64,000 nt of DNA from Adineta steineri. Its lineage: Eukaryota > Rotifera > Eurotatoria > Adinetida > Adinetidae. A model generated the notes under the pieces. The model saw only the letters and a program-made list of their open reading frames with translations. It was not told the origin of the DNA and made no database searches. Of the stretch, positions 46,752 to 58,602 are shown piece after piece (position 1 is the stretch's first letter; each line of letters begins with the position of its first letter). Position numbers and translations under genes: made by a program. The stretch covers positions 169,836-233,835 of the forward strand of contig CAJNOI010000112.1 of NCBI GenBank assembly GCA_905250115.1. The letters are read 5' to 3'.

Positions 46752-49219
46752 TTAATTGACACGGCAATTGTCTTTATTTTGTTCGTCACGAAATGTTGGA
46801 GTTGGTGGTGGTTGTTGTTGTTTATCTGCAACTTTAACTGGACTTTCTCTCATGAATTGTTGAGGAAAGTTGTCTTTAAGAAACCGTTGAATATGATGCT
46901 TATTTGTTTGATAAAATTCAAGAAAAACTTTATCTTTTTCTTTTGTATTCATTCGAGTATAAGCGTCACTTAACATTGTTTCGCTAAATGCTTGTTCATA
47001 TACTTCAAGTGTTTTCTCAATTTCAATTGCTGTAGGTCTTTGTTTAGTATCAGTTTCTAAACACTTTACAATAATTTCATCATAAAAAACTGGACTTGGT
47101 TTCGTGATTATTATACGTGATGTTGCTCGATTTAAACGAAAATCATGCATTATTTCTGTAAATAGTTGGTTTAATGTTAAACCATATGTATAAATATCTA
47201 ATTTCTCGTCACATCTGATATGTCCTTCGGATTGTTCATGAAAAAATTCAGGTGGCATAAATTGTAAACATCCTAATTGAGTTTGTTGACCATTAGGATC
47301 AATAACTCGAGCAATGCCCATGTCGCCAATTTTAGCAACATAATCATCATTTATAAGAATATTATCAGGTCGAATATCACGATGTACCATTCCATGCTGA
47401 TGAATACGTCTCATGCCTGATGCTACTTGACGAGCCCATGCTACTTTACGTCTTAAAGATATTTTATGTGGTTCATTCTCAAGAAGATCTTGTAAACTTC
47501 CACGTCCCATCAGTTCCATTAGAATCATAAATTGTGTTGTTAAGCCACGATGACGAGTTGCGGGTAATTCATTAGTAGCAAAACCAAATGTTTTAAGAAT
47601 ATATGGACCTGATAATTCTCGATAAGCAGCTAATTCAAGAAGAAAACTTCGTTGCAGTGTGTGAGAACTGGTTGATGCACCAGAAACTTCAATTACTTTA
47701 CAAGCAACTTCACGATTCTTTGGTCGCCAAACTGCTCTGCATACATATCCTATTATAGATATATAAAGGTTATTCAATATATAATTGTAATCAAACTTAC
47801 CAAATCCTCCTCGACCTAAAACCTCTCCAAACTCAATATCAGTTGGATCAACTTTTGGTATAACACTATTTGAAGTTAAAATCATTGGATGATTTCTTTC
47901 ATGTGATTTTGTACAAATATGCTTTTCAATGGCACATTTTTCACATAGGTTATAATTAGGACAAGTATCACATTTAAAACGTAAACCATAAAAATGTTTT
48001 TGTTGACAAGTGCCATCACATTTGATTCCTTTATGATGTTCATTTTGAAGAGTACTTAAGTGTTTTAATTTATGTAAAGTAACTTCATTATTAACATTAT
48101 GAACTGGTATACCTAAGAATTCATTAGGTAGTTTAAACTGGACCATAGCATGACCACTAGAGTGATGTTCTGTTTCACGACGTTTCTCAAAACAACGTCC
48201 ACATAAATCATAGTTTGACGATGGTGGACATTCTAAACAATGATATCGATCAACATGACGAATTGGTTTCATTTTACAAGATGCACATTCAGCATCATGA
48301 ACATCTTCAGTTTTATGCGAATCATTGGAACTAGTCTGATTTATTAATTTTCCAATAATTCTCATTAACATCACATCATCAACAGGCTGATCAGAACCTT
48401 TTCTAACAGGAGAATCTAAGAAGAAAATTTCTTTGGAAAAGATTTTTATAAATACTTTTATTTACCTGATCCATGAAGTGCATGTCTGTATTGACTTGAT
48501 TCACACTGTTGTTTCGTACCTGTAAAAACAATAAATTTAAATAAAAATAAATTTTCAGGTACATCAATCTGATCCAACAATAGACTCACTAGTGAATCTG
48601 ACTATCAAATTAAAATATTAAACTCCTTAAGACCCTGGTTTAATCGAGCTATCAGTCTTCAAAAAAAGATTCAAAATATCAAATAAGAGTCCGAAAAGCT
48701 TGGACTCAATAATCCCTAAATAGTTCAGCGTCGAAGGCTGATGTGAGAGTGAGAATGAGATCAATTCTGATCTACATTTCGATGTAGGCATGTGAAACTA
48801 ACTAACTGAAAGCTATATTCAGCACTTTGTTCGAATAAAGTGCTTCGCTATTGTGAGTAAGAATCGATACGTATATTGTTTACATTACAAAATAAATATT
48901 TCAGACGTTAAACTTTTAAGTTTTGACTTAACAGAAAGTTCTTATTACCTATCATAAGAACTGTTCCATAACGTCTAGAACCATCGATAAAAATAGTGTA
49001 AGTTACATTTGTACGAACAGTTTCTAATGGTGCTAATTGAATGTATTTTTGTGGAATAATTTCAATTTTTTTTGTGTCTGACCATTGAACTTTGCAGTAA
49101 GGTTCATCTTCCCGTTGTTCCTCTAAAAATTATAAGAAAAAATGACATTAAGTAAAATTCTAGCGTTGTTTCGTTTTACCAAGTTTCTCAATCAACGCGC
49201 TTCGTATATGTTGCAACAT
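46752..49219 (-). CDS. ZZ-ZZ-kinase paralogue 3 (longest tail)
   Basis: Exons 49219-49180, 49122-48949, 48519-48466, 48415-47801 and 47749-46752, total 1881 nt, 626 residues. An N-terminal module of about 90 residues that I do not recognise is followed by ZZ1 (about 130-180), ZZ2 (about 216-268), and the kinase from about 290 with [18 protein letters not shown] and IGDMGIAR, then a [11 protein letters not shown] activation segment. The tail has KQQQPPPTPTF and ends CRVN. This copy has no lesion and best represents the family. The last intron is 51 nt, contains no stop and keeps frame, so retention would insert 17 residues in the glycine loop. Animal kinases with two ZZ fingers ahead of the catalytic domain are not a standard family to my knowledge. 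Confidence 0.87.
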
Positions 49220-49444
49220 GTGATTTTATACAGCAAGCAAAGATATGAATAACAACTAGACTGAGTTAAAATAAAGGCAAATAAATAGGAAAAAAAGAGG
49301 AGAACGAAAAAAGAATGTGTGAGGAAGAAAAGAAAAAAAATCTTTTTCAATTGTTTATAGGCAATTTTGAGGCAACATGACGTTATGAAGTACGTGAAAT
49401 GGTTATAAATGAAGTCATAATTTACACTCACATGCGTAGTCAAT

Positions 49445-49489
49445 TGACGTAGATGACAGACATGTATTATTATCTTCGTCTATGACTCA
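49445..49489. promoter_or_regulatory. Conserved TGACGTA + TGACTCA pair upstream of kinase 3
   Basis: TGACGTA at 49445 and TGACTCA at 49483, again 38 bp apart, 226 bp before the start codon. Confidence 0.4.
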
Positions 49490-49559
49490 TATATATCATT
49501 CACTATAATTTCAATTTCTTTTTATCAAGCAATATTAATTTTCTTAATCATATCCAGAA

Positions 49560-49622
49560 CTCTCGCGAGCGAGAGAGGTGTACACCGCCTCAATCTCAGA
49601 CTCTTCGCGCGGCTACTGATTA
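49560..49622. other. Isolated CG-rich patch
   Basis: About 60 bp with several CG dinucleotides and the near-palindrome ctctcgcgagcgagag, inside very AT-rich sequence between kinase 3 and the redoxin array. No RNA gene fold was recognised; it could be a transposon end. Confidence 0.35.
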
Positions 49623-49932
49623 TATTTCAAAGCATTTCTTTACAAATAATTCATTGACAGTATTCCCATTAAAAGTAAAACTATTCTTTGATTGCTTGCC
49701 TATGGATATATACATATCCATAATTATACTAAGTAAATAGATCTTTTTTCTATCAACAATATATGAAAATGTATGATTTTGAAAACTAAAACTATTTTAT
49801 TTTAACATTAATGAATCGTAAAAAATAAAACGATTATAAATATATGTAAGACGTTGTTAGAATATTTTATAAATAGGAAGCGTGTTACCACATAATAAAA
49901 TAAAAAAAAGACGTCGATAGAAATTTTTTTTT

Positions 49933-50430
49933 CTAACATGATTTCCATGGAAAATTTTCTCCTTTTTTATCTCGATATTGAATTTGTTCAATTGCATTAG
50001 TACAAATAATATTTCCTGTATCTCCATCAAATAAAATCAATGCTGGAATACCAGTAACTTTAAATACTTTTAATAATTTTTCACGTTTTTTTCGTTCTTT
50101 AAAATCCATTTTTAACCATGGCATTTCTTTATAATAATCATCAAATGTTTGTTCATCTTGATCAGAACTTATATAAATAATTTCGAAATTTTTATCTTTT
50201 CTATGTGTTTTATAGAATTCAACTAATTTTGGAGTAAATGCACGACATGGTGGACACCTAAGATCAATATTTAGAAATAATATTAAACAGATAAAATTAA
50301 ATAAAACATACCAATGAGCACTAAAATAAAGGCCAATTATTTTTCCTTTATATTTTTGATCACTAAAATCAATTTTTTTATTGATTTTATTATGTACATT
50401 TCCATCAAAGAATTTCGCAAGACTAGTCAT
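49933..50430 (-). CDS. Nucleoredoxin/tryparedoxin-like protein 1 (WCPPC)
   Basis: Exons 50430-50312 and 50257-49933, 147 residues. Single thioredoxin fold of the nucleoredoxin/tryparedoxin type: GKIIGLYFSAHW, then the active site W-C-P-P-C-R-A-F, IIYISSDQDEQTFDDYYKEMPWL and the cis-proline segment TGIPALILFDGDTG. The intron falls inside the Trp codon (TG|G) of the active site. It ends PWKSC. Expected to be a cytosolic thiol-disulfide oxidoreductase. First of four tandem copies on the same strand. Confidence 0.88.
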   Translation of the reverse strand: MTSLAKFFDGNVHNKINKKIDFSDQKYKGKIIGLYFSAHWYVLFNFICLILFLNIDLRCPPCRAFTPKLVEFYKTHRKDKNFEIIYISSDQDEQTFDDYYKEMPWLKMDFKERKKREKLLKVFKVTGIPALILFDGDTGNIICTNAIEQIQYRDKKGENFPWKSC

Positions 50431-51976
50431 CTTTGTATATATATGATCACAAGGCGAGTAACTGTTAATAATAATGATATATAACGTTATTCTTTATTAA
50501 CTACCTTCGCTCTTTTTCTCGTATGTTCAACCTTGATAATAGGTGAAACAGAACGAAAGAATATCTATGCACTTGTAAATTCTATATATGAATAAAATAT
50601 AGATATGTCCTTCTTGATAACGTTTGTACGTTTTATCAATCGAGGTGAAATATATGATTCATTGAGAAGAATCTTGAATAAATCAGATGTGTGTAGTTTA
50701 TAATGAAAGACAACCTAGAATAATAATTAGTTTATAAATTTTAGATTAAATAAAAATTGTTTATTTAACTATTCAATAGATTGAAATAGGATTAACAATA
50801 ATCAAATTTCTTGAATTGTCATCCGACTCGCTACTGTAATGCAGTAGTGGTTAGACAGATCTTAATTAAATGAATAATAATAATGGTGTCATTAGAGTTC
50901 ATTTGAGATATATGGATCGTATGAAGCGAACTAAAACTTCATGCGAAGAGCTGATCACATATTTTTTAAATGTTTTTTTTTCGCATTGAAATCAGACCGT
51001 GATATAAATCGAGATTGGATTTGATGTTGAATAGAAGCCTCAAGTCAAAAGAAAAATTGATACTGGAAGGTTCTCTTTTATTTTGCATATACGTTGAAGA
51101 CATAAGATTCTATTATGTGCCATCAGAAAATGTTACATAAATGAGAAATAATTTATTCAATGCATCTTTCAATATGAACTTGTTTATCAGTTATAAATAG
51201 TATGCATATTTTTTTTTGATATACAGGTCTACTAATGTCGATTGAAAGATACAATTATTTATTCTAATAGTCTATTAATTCATAAATAATCAAATTTTAT
51301 TTTAGAATCGATAATTAAGTTAATGAACAGTATTTGAATTTCGATGGTACATAAAATATACAGTACAAACTTATAAATAAGGTAAAGATAATATCTTCAT
51401 TAAAGTTCGATGTATAGTATCCGGCAAAAATCGAGCATATCGTTCAAAATATTCTAAACCTTATATGCATCATTTTCCTGCGTTCATTCTATCTGATATA
51501 TATCTATTTGATTACAGTTTATTGAATAAGACTAGACAGTCTTGACAGAGGAAGTAGAACGGTCATTCAAAAACATCAAGAATCCTATACTAAATTTTCA
51601 TATACGATTAGATTTCATCCGAAGACAATAAATTTCAACTATCTTTTCATAAAACAGTGTCTGAATATGACATAGTACTACATTTTTGGTAATTGAAATG
51701 ATCATCCTGTGAAATATAGTTCTCTTTCCATCAAGAACGAAATCAAAAAGTGTAGATATCATAAATTTTTACTTACATGAGATCTTCAATAATTCCTTCG
51801 AAAACTTGCTGTATATAAAATAGAATAAAATGAAAATCGTTCTAATACATAATTTTAAATAACTAGAAGCGTGTTATTTTTATATAAATAAAAACACATT
51901 CAAAAAGTTACAAATATATATTTTTTGAAAATTAAAATATTTTAGAAAGAAAACTAATCCAATAAAAAATAAATTT
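50431..51976. other. Intergenic within redoxin array
   Basis: No gene or clear repeat recognised; contains the upstream region of redoxin 1. Confidence 0.4.
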
Positions 51977-52475
51977 TTATTTATCTTTTTTCCATGGAAA
52001 ATATCTTCCTTCGCGATCTTCATCATGTATTTGATCGATTGCATCCGAACAAATAACATCTCCAGAATCTCCATCAACTAAAACTAATGCTGGAATACCA
52101 GTAACTTTAAATTTTTTAGCTAATCGTTCTTTTTTCTTTCGTTCTTTGTAATCATATTTTAACCAAGGCATTTTTTTATAATAATCATCAAATGATTGTT
52201 CATCATGATCAGAACTTAAAAAAATCACTTCAAAATTTTTTTCTTTTCCATATGTTTTATAAAAATCAGTTAATGTTGGAGTAAAACCACAACATGGTGA
52301 ACACCTAAGATGATATTTTTATAAGTCTAATAGAATAAAAATAAATAAAAACATACCAATAAGCACTAAAATAAAGGCCAATTATTTTTCCTTTATATTT
52401 CGGATTATTAAAATCAATTTGTTCATTGAATTTATTATACACATGTCCTTCAAAATATTTCGCGACACCGGCCAT
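51977..52475 (-). CDS. Nucleoredoxin/tryparedoxin-like protein 2 (WCSPCC)
   Basis: Exons 52475-52357 and 52304-51977, 148 residues, starting MAGVAKYFEGHVYNKFN. The active site is W-C-S-P-C-C-G-F, so an extra Cys follows the CxxC pair. FLSSDHDEQSFDDYYKKMPWL and TGIPALVLVDGDSGDV match the family. The intron position is identical to the other copies (inside the Trp codon). It ends FPWKKDK. Thiol-disulfide oxidoreductase, intact. Confidence 0.88.
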
Positions 52476-52560
52476 GATTTTCGTGAATATATAAAATGAA
52501 CAGAACTAAAACTATGATAATAATTTATTTCGTTATTATGTACTTAACATAACTTTTTTC

Positions 52561-52597
52561 TTTCTCTCTCTATCTCTCTCTCTCTCTCTCTTTCTCG
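52561..52597. repeat. (CT)n microsatellite upstream of redoxin 2
   Basis: Nearly pure CT/CTAT run about 90 bp upstream of the minus-strand start at 52475, so GA-rich on the coding strand; it may lie in the promoter. Confidence 0.7.
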
Positions 52598-52968
52598 CCC
52601 GTCCTTTACCTTGATCGTAAATGAAAAAGAACGAAAAAGTATTTGTATACTGATAGATTTTATATGAAAAAAAGATACTTATTCGTCCTTTTTGTCTCAA
52701 TCGAGGTTAAATATACTCGGAAAAAAAATCTTGAACAAATTACATGTGATCTATACGAAAAATAAAGTACAAGGTTACAATCAATTTAAGAATATTTGTT
52801 TTTTCTTCAGATTTCATCGTAAAATAAAACACCATCGGATGGAGAAGATTATAACTGGACAATTCATTTACACTACAAATAGGTGACAACAAACATAAAA
52901 ATAAAGTTTAAGATTAGTAACTACTGTAAAGTTATTCTACTCATATAATATTTTTAAAATCAAGCTAA

Positions 52969-53386
52969 CAATGGAACGGTTTGTATTGATAAGCGAGTTG
53001 GACTACCATTTGGGGTACAATCACTGAGAAACTAACAAATCTAAAATATGAGCTGCTATTGGCTATCCTGGACAGAGATATTCAATTTATAAGTTATGCA
53101 TATATATATATAAGGTACAGCAAATGAAAAAATCGAGTAAAATTTTTTTCTTCACGATTTATCTATGAGCTCGACAAAACTGTATATTTGAAAATTTTTT
53201 CAAGTCAACTTTTTGGGGTAAAAATTTCAAAAGATTATGTAAAAATAGATAACTTATAAATTGAATATGTCTGTCCAGGTAGCCAACAGCACTTCATATT
53301 ATAGACTTGTTAGTTTCTCAGCGATTGTGACCATTTGCACCTCAAATGGTCCTCCAACCCGCTTATCAATACAAACCATTCCATTG
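52969..53386. mobile_element. Harbinger-type foldback MITE
   Basis: 418 bp whose two ends (about 52969-53096 and 53249-53386) are inverted repeats of about 125-135 bp, roughly 85-90% alike, with one 9-base indel. It is flanked by TAA on both sides (52966-52968 and 53387-53389), the 3-bp duplication typical of PIF/Harbinger elements. No coding region. Confidence 0.75.
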
Positions 53387-53899
53387 TAAAGATAAGATTT
53401 TTCTTTTTTTCGCTTTGATTTTATTACATAATTAATCCTAAAAAGATTCTTAGGTTATTTTGAGTTCTGGAGCAGATTAAATAAATATCTGGAATTTCAA
53501 AACATGAACAGTATGGCGACGATCATTCGTAAGCGGAAGGATCATAACACACCTTTGCGTCTGTTTTATATAAATGAATATTTTACTTACTCATAAATTG
53601 AATCGAAAAATATAAAAAATGATTTTATGTGTCTACATTCACAAAGTATATCCTATTTTGTAGAACAATATTGCGTAAAGAATAAATCTTTGAGTGTTTC
53701 TTTTGTGTTCTTAAAGTAACGCTTTGACTCATGATTTATTTTAACTTTATACAAAAAAATATGTGTTTCCATGTAAATCAATTAAATACAAGACTTATAT
53801 ATTTTCCTAACGCATTCGATACGATGAATCTCATCGTATTGAAAAGCTAAAATTTATTTATATATTTGAAAAAATATAATAAGTTAAATAAAAAAACTA

Positions 53900-54399
53900 T
53901 TAATTATCAGATGTCCATGGAAAATCTCTTCCTCTCGGATCTTCACTATCAATGTATTCAATTGCATCTTCACAAAGAATATCTCCTGTATCAGCATCAA
54001 GTAAAACTAATGTTGGATAACCGGAAACATCAAATTTTTCTTTTAATTTGTCAATTTTCTTTTCTTGTTTGAAATCGAATTTAAGCCAAGGCATTTCATG
54101 ATAATACTCATTAAATGATGCTTCATCATTATCAGCACTTACAAATATAATTTCAAAATCTTTTTTATCAGCATATTTTTTATAAAATTTAACTAATTTT
54201 GGAGTAAAATTAACACATGCTCTACACCTAAACAAACATATATTTATGTATATATGTCAAATAAAATAAATAAAACATACCATTGAGCACTAAAATAAAG
54301 ACCAATTACTTTTCCTTCATATTTTTCATCATCAAGATCAATTCTTTGATTTGATTTATCACGAATATATCCATTTAATAGTTTTGTAAGACCTGCCAT
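53900..54399 (-). CDS. Nucleoredoxin/tryparedoxin-like protein 3 (WCRAC)
   Basis: Exons 54399-54281 and 54227-53900, 148 residues, starting MAGLTKLLNGYIRDKSN. The active site is W-C-R-A-C-V-N-F: both cysteines are kept but Pro-Pro is replaced by Arg-Ala, which would change the redox potential (inference). IIFVSADNDEASFNEYYHEMPWL and SGYPTLVLLDADTGD keep the fold and the cis-proline. It ends FPWTSDN. Intact. Confidence 0.87.
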
Positions 54400-56053
54400 G
54401 GGTTTAATTCTTATGTATTATATTAACTATCAAACACGAAAATTTGATAATGAGATATTCGCGATTATCCCTTAATTATATGTGTTCGTATCTTTTTCTT
54501 CCTTGCGTCTCGTATTTTGTTGATCAATAAAAAACAACAACAAAAAAATATAATTGATGTCTTATAACATTGTTTTTCTATTGATCAATAAAATATACAG
54601 TATTTGTAATTAATACATATATATACCAATGTATATTCAATAAATGATGAGAAGTGAATGTGTACATAGTCTCTAATTTTATTTGAATACATGAAATGTA
54701 GATATTTTAATTTTTTCGTGTTTTTATTTTAAATTCGGTTGAAAATTATAACAGAAGTCTTACGAATAGAAATATGTCAGTATTCTCTTCCGATATGATT
54801 AGATATACTTATGTATTCAAGTTTTTTTTGTAAATATTCATGCTGTTATCCTTGACATAAAACTGTATATTGTCTCGAATATAAAAGAGTAGTCAAGGAC
54901 AAGTATATGGGCTAATTCAAGTACGATTTATATTGTCATATGATTTTGTCTAATATCAAGTAATGTATTGAAAGTATAGAAATTCGGTAGATATCTTAAC
55001 GAACAGTCGCATTTAATTCTTTGTGTAAGAATTATATAGAAAATTCTAAACATACGTCGGTTTAATATGGGTATATGAGAGTAGCCAGTATCCCGACACT
55101 CGTATACTTACTATACATTGTAAAAATTCAAAGTATACGGATGTTTTATTTTCTATACAATCCTTTCTTTAACTCGAAGTTAACTATAATAGAAAGATAT
55201 TTCGATGTTTGCTTTACCTAGCATTAGATTAAATTAGAAGACTAAACGACAATGCTTATACTCGAAGATTAGAACAAAAAAGAATGTTGCTATTATATAA
55301 TCAACAATAATAAATTCGATTTAGTATTACCTTAATCTCTTTGAGTCATAAAACAAACGTATTACTATAAACCAGTATCTTAATCATTTTTAAACAACGA
55401 ACATGTATATATTCAGAATATCCTATCAATGATATTAAAATAAGACTTTAGAGAATTATTTGATATTTGAGTACGATAGAACAAAATAGTAGTATTAGAG
55501 CCATTTTATTCTACCATTCATAGAAAACTGACTTTCAAGAAAATGATTCGTGACGTATTACTAGAACTTTTTTTTTTATTTAGAAGAGAACTGTACAAAT
55601 CATCAGTGGAAATATCACTGATATACGAAATGACTAAGTTTTTTTCGTGAGATATTCTCTTCGAAAATAAATCAACAAGCATACAATAACTATCGTACTA
55701 GTAATTAATTCAGTTTACTCATTAAATAAATATTATTTCATTAGTGCTTACCTTTATTATTTTATTGATGTAACGTCTAGGTGACAAATGGGTGTGAAGG
55801 GCAACATAAAGTAACAGTGCATGTAGGTGCAGATATGTTCATTCTACATGCTTCAGATGATGCATTAACGTTTGTCTTCAATTTCTTTTACATCATATGA
55901 AATTCTTTATTTTTTAATCAATAATATTCCGTATAAATCGTGGTTACATAGTGTTATTAATTTATTTAAAATTACAAAAAATATAGAAATACGTAGAGTG
56001 AAAAAAATTAGATATAAATAATTGTTTTTAGTTTAATATCTAGTTGAAAAATG
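54400..56053. other. Intergenic within redoxin array
   Basis: AT-rich; no gene recognised. 55785-55855 has weakly GT-rich words (gggtgtgaagg, gtaggtgcag). Confidence 0.4.
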
Positions 56054-56582
56054 TTACATTAAAACACAGGATTGTTTTTTTTCGGATTTTTCATCTTTCC
56101 ATGGGAAATTCTTTCCTTGTTTATCATGATTTTGAATTTGTTCTCGTGCATCAGTACAAATAACATCGCCTGTATCACCATCGATTAAAATTAATTTTGG
56201 AATTCCATTTACACCAAGTTTATTTTCTAATTCATCTTTTTTTTCTTGTTCTTTATAATCTAATTTTAACCATGGCATGTCTTTATAATAATCATCAAAT
56301 GATTTTTCATCACTATCAGAACTTAAAAAAATAATTTCGAAGTTTTTATCTTTTGCATGAGTTTTATAGAATTCAATTAATTTCGGAGTAAATCCACGAC
56401 ATGGCGGACACCTATTGAGATATATATAATATTAAATATGAAAAAAAACTGAATAAAACATACCAATGTGCACTAAAATAAAGTCCAAATATTTTTCCTT
56501 TATATTTTTCGTCTTTAAGATCAACTTCTTCATTGGATTTATTTAGAATATGTCCATCAAAGTTTTTTGCTATGCCGGCCAT
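56054..56582 (-). CDS. Nucleoredoxin/tryparedoxin-like protein 4 with CaaX box
   Basis: Exons 56582-56464 and 56411-56054, 158 residues, starting MAGIAKNFDGHILNKSN. Active site W-C-P-P-C-R-G-F, then FLSSDSDEKSFDDYYKDMPWLKLDYKE and NGIPKLILIDGDTGDV. It is ten residues longer than its neighbours and ends in a basic stretch followed by CVLM, a CaaX prenylation motif; Met at the last position favours farnesylation by general rules. So this copy is predicted to be membrane-attached while its three siblings are soluble. Same Trp-codon intron as the others. Confidence 0.88.
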
Positions 56583-57421
56583 TAACTTACCTTAGGTGTA
56601 AATGTATAATCACAAGACAACAAAATATAACACTGATATATTTTCGTTACCTGCGCGCTTTTTTCTTTCGTTTTCGGTATTAACGATGGACAAAAAGAAA
56701 TGAAAAATACTCGTAAATACGGTATTTATCTTATCCTCTTTCCATGTGCCCTATAATAATATTTTGTTTTTATACCGATAGAAAATAAAATGCGCTATGA
56801 AGAATAATTACTAAGTGTATCATGAATCAGAAAGGGATTTTGTTTTTGTAATAAATGAAAAAGAAATTTATGTTAGTGGTCTATTATGATTAAGAAAAAA
56901 ATTATAATAGAAATATATTCTGAAAATATACATGTACAGATCAGTCATATTTGTAATAAAATTGACCATTGATTTAAATATACAAGTTACAAACTACGAT
57001 CTATATTTAGTTGATGATATAACTACTCAGGCAATCTTCCTCCTTTTTTATCACATGATTCATCATACGTTATTTTTCTTTCATCGGACATATATTTCAT
57101 TCAGTAAATATTATGATTGTAGAAGATCAAATATAGAAATAAATGAGTCATAATCAAGAAGACAATCACAAATGTCTGTACAAATGAATATATGATTGTC
57201 TTTTCTAAATTCATGTGTTGCCATACAGTTAAATTCTATTTGTTTAAAAAAAAAGATCAATTGTAGTTTTTGTTAAATCCATCATCATATTAGACGATGA
57301 ATATTATTTATCGAATTTTAGAAGCATTCGGTGTAGCGAAAAAAGTAAGGCCAGTAAAAATAGTTACAGATAAGGTAAAAACAATAAGACAAAGACGATC
57401 AATAACCATAGTAACAAAATT
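56583..57421. other. Intergenic, nothing recognised
   Basis: AT-rich; an ORF at 56932-57153 (+) has no recognisable domain. Confidence 0.4.
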
Positions 57422-57856
57422 CTAATCTTTCGATTCATTATCATTCTCTTCTTCTTGTAAATTAAAATCAACTACAGAATTAAGTTGAGAAATAATCATA
57501 CGTAATTGAGAATGAATGATTTCTGTATCATATAAATGGAATTCTTCCAACGAATTTTGAGTTTTCGATACTGTAATCAAATTCGACGAGTGTTTTTTTG
57601 AGTATCTAATCTTTCAAAAGATTACTTGAAGGCATTATATCATACATTAGTAAAGTAAACATAATAATCGATAAAAGAATTGTAATTTCTGTAAATAAAA
57701 ATATCCTTTTTCTTTTTCTTCTTATTAAAATTTTAACTTACGTAATGTCAATTTTTCACCACTTTCCGGTGCTAATAAAAATCCAAGTATTGTCGTAAAA
57801 GTTATTAAAAAATAAGGTACTACAGAAAACAAAAGCAAAGCAGATCTATTCATATT
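57422..57856 (-). pseudogene. Nicotinic-receptor-type channel remnant (TM1-TM2 and tail)
   Basis: Exons 57856-57742, 57688-57626 and 57570-57422 read through in phase. The first gives a Cys-loop receptor TM1 and the TM1-TM2 turn (VVPYFLITFTTILGFLLAP, then ESGEKLTL). The second gives the pore helix TM2 (ITILLSIIMFTLLMYDIMPS). The third jumps to an amphipathic pre-TM4-like tail (SQLRMIISQLNSVVDF) and stops. TM3, most of the cytoplasmic loop and TM4 are missing, and the ligand-binding domain is not adjacent. It pairs with the LBD fragments at 60.6-61.0 kb. Confidence 0.7.
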
Positions 57857-58602
57857 CTAATTTATTTTTGTTACATATAACTACTTAAGCTACTTGTTAT
57901 ATAATACAAAGAAAGTCGACTAATTCGAATAGTAAAAAGAACAAATGGAGATAATGTTGCACAACATTTGTTTCACTTATATTTAACGGTGCGATTGTAT
58001 AGATCTACTATATTTATTTCTGTATAATTGTACTATTCATCTTTTTGTGAATCAAACACGATACTAATTTTACAGAACCATCAAATAAAACTGACACAAA
58101 TTTGTATTTTTTTCGATGATGAAACAACTAATAAATGGTACAAATATTAAATTTGAAAGCAACTAAAACGTAAATATGCGAAATATGATACTTTTATTTT
58201 ACTTTGTAATAAAGAAAAATATAACAAGCATCTTTATACTTATGAAATAGAGAATAAAACGTTTCATGATGTTTATCAGTCTATTATACAACGTTATTAA
58301 ACAAATTTAAGAATGGAGTTATGTAAATTAGCAACTTATTCATGTTATTAAAGATATAGCTCTACTCTATTTAATAAATGTTTTTCTTAATGAAAAAGAA
58401 GTAAAAATACCAGAGCGATGGATCTACATGTAAATCTAAAAATTTTATACAACATTCAATAGTATTAACATAATACATTAGCTAATATTCTACTTAAGAT
58501 TTTTGGGAGTGGATGTAGCATTTGCATCTTCTTGTGATATCATGAAGAATAATAATATAATTACATTCTCTTAATTGTATTAATTTATCAATATTTTCAA
58601 GG

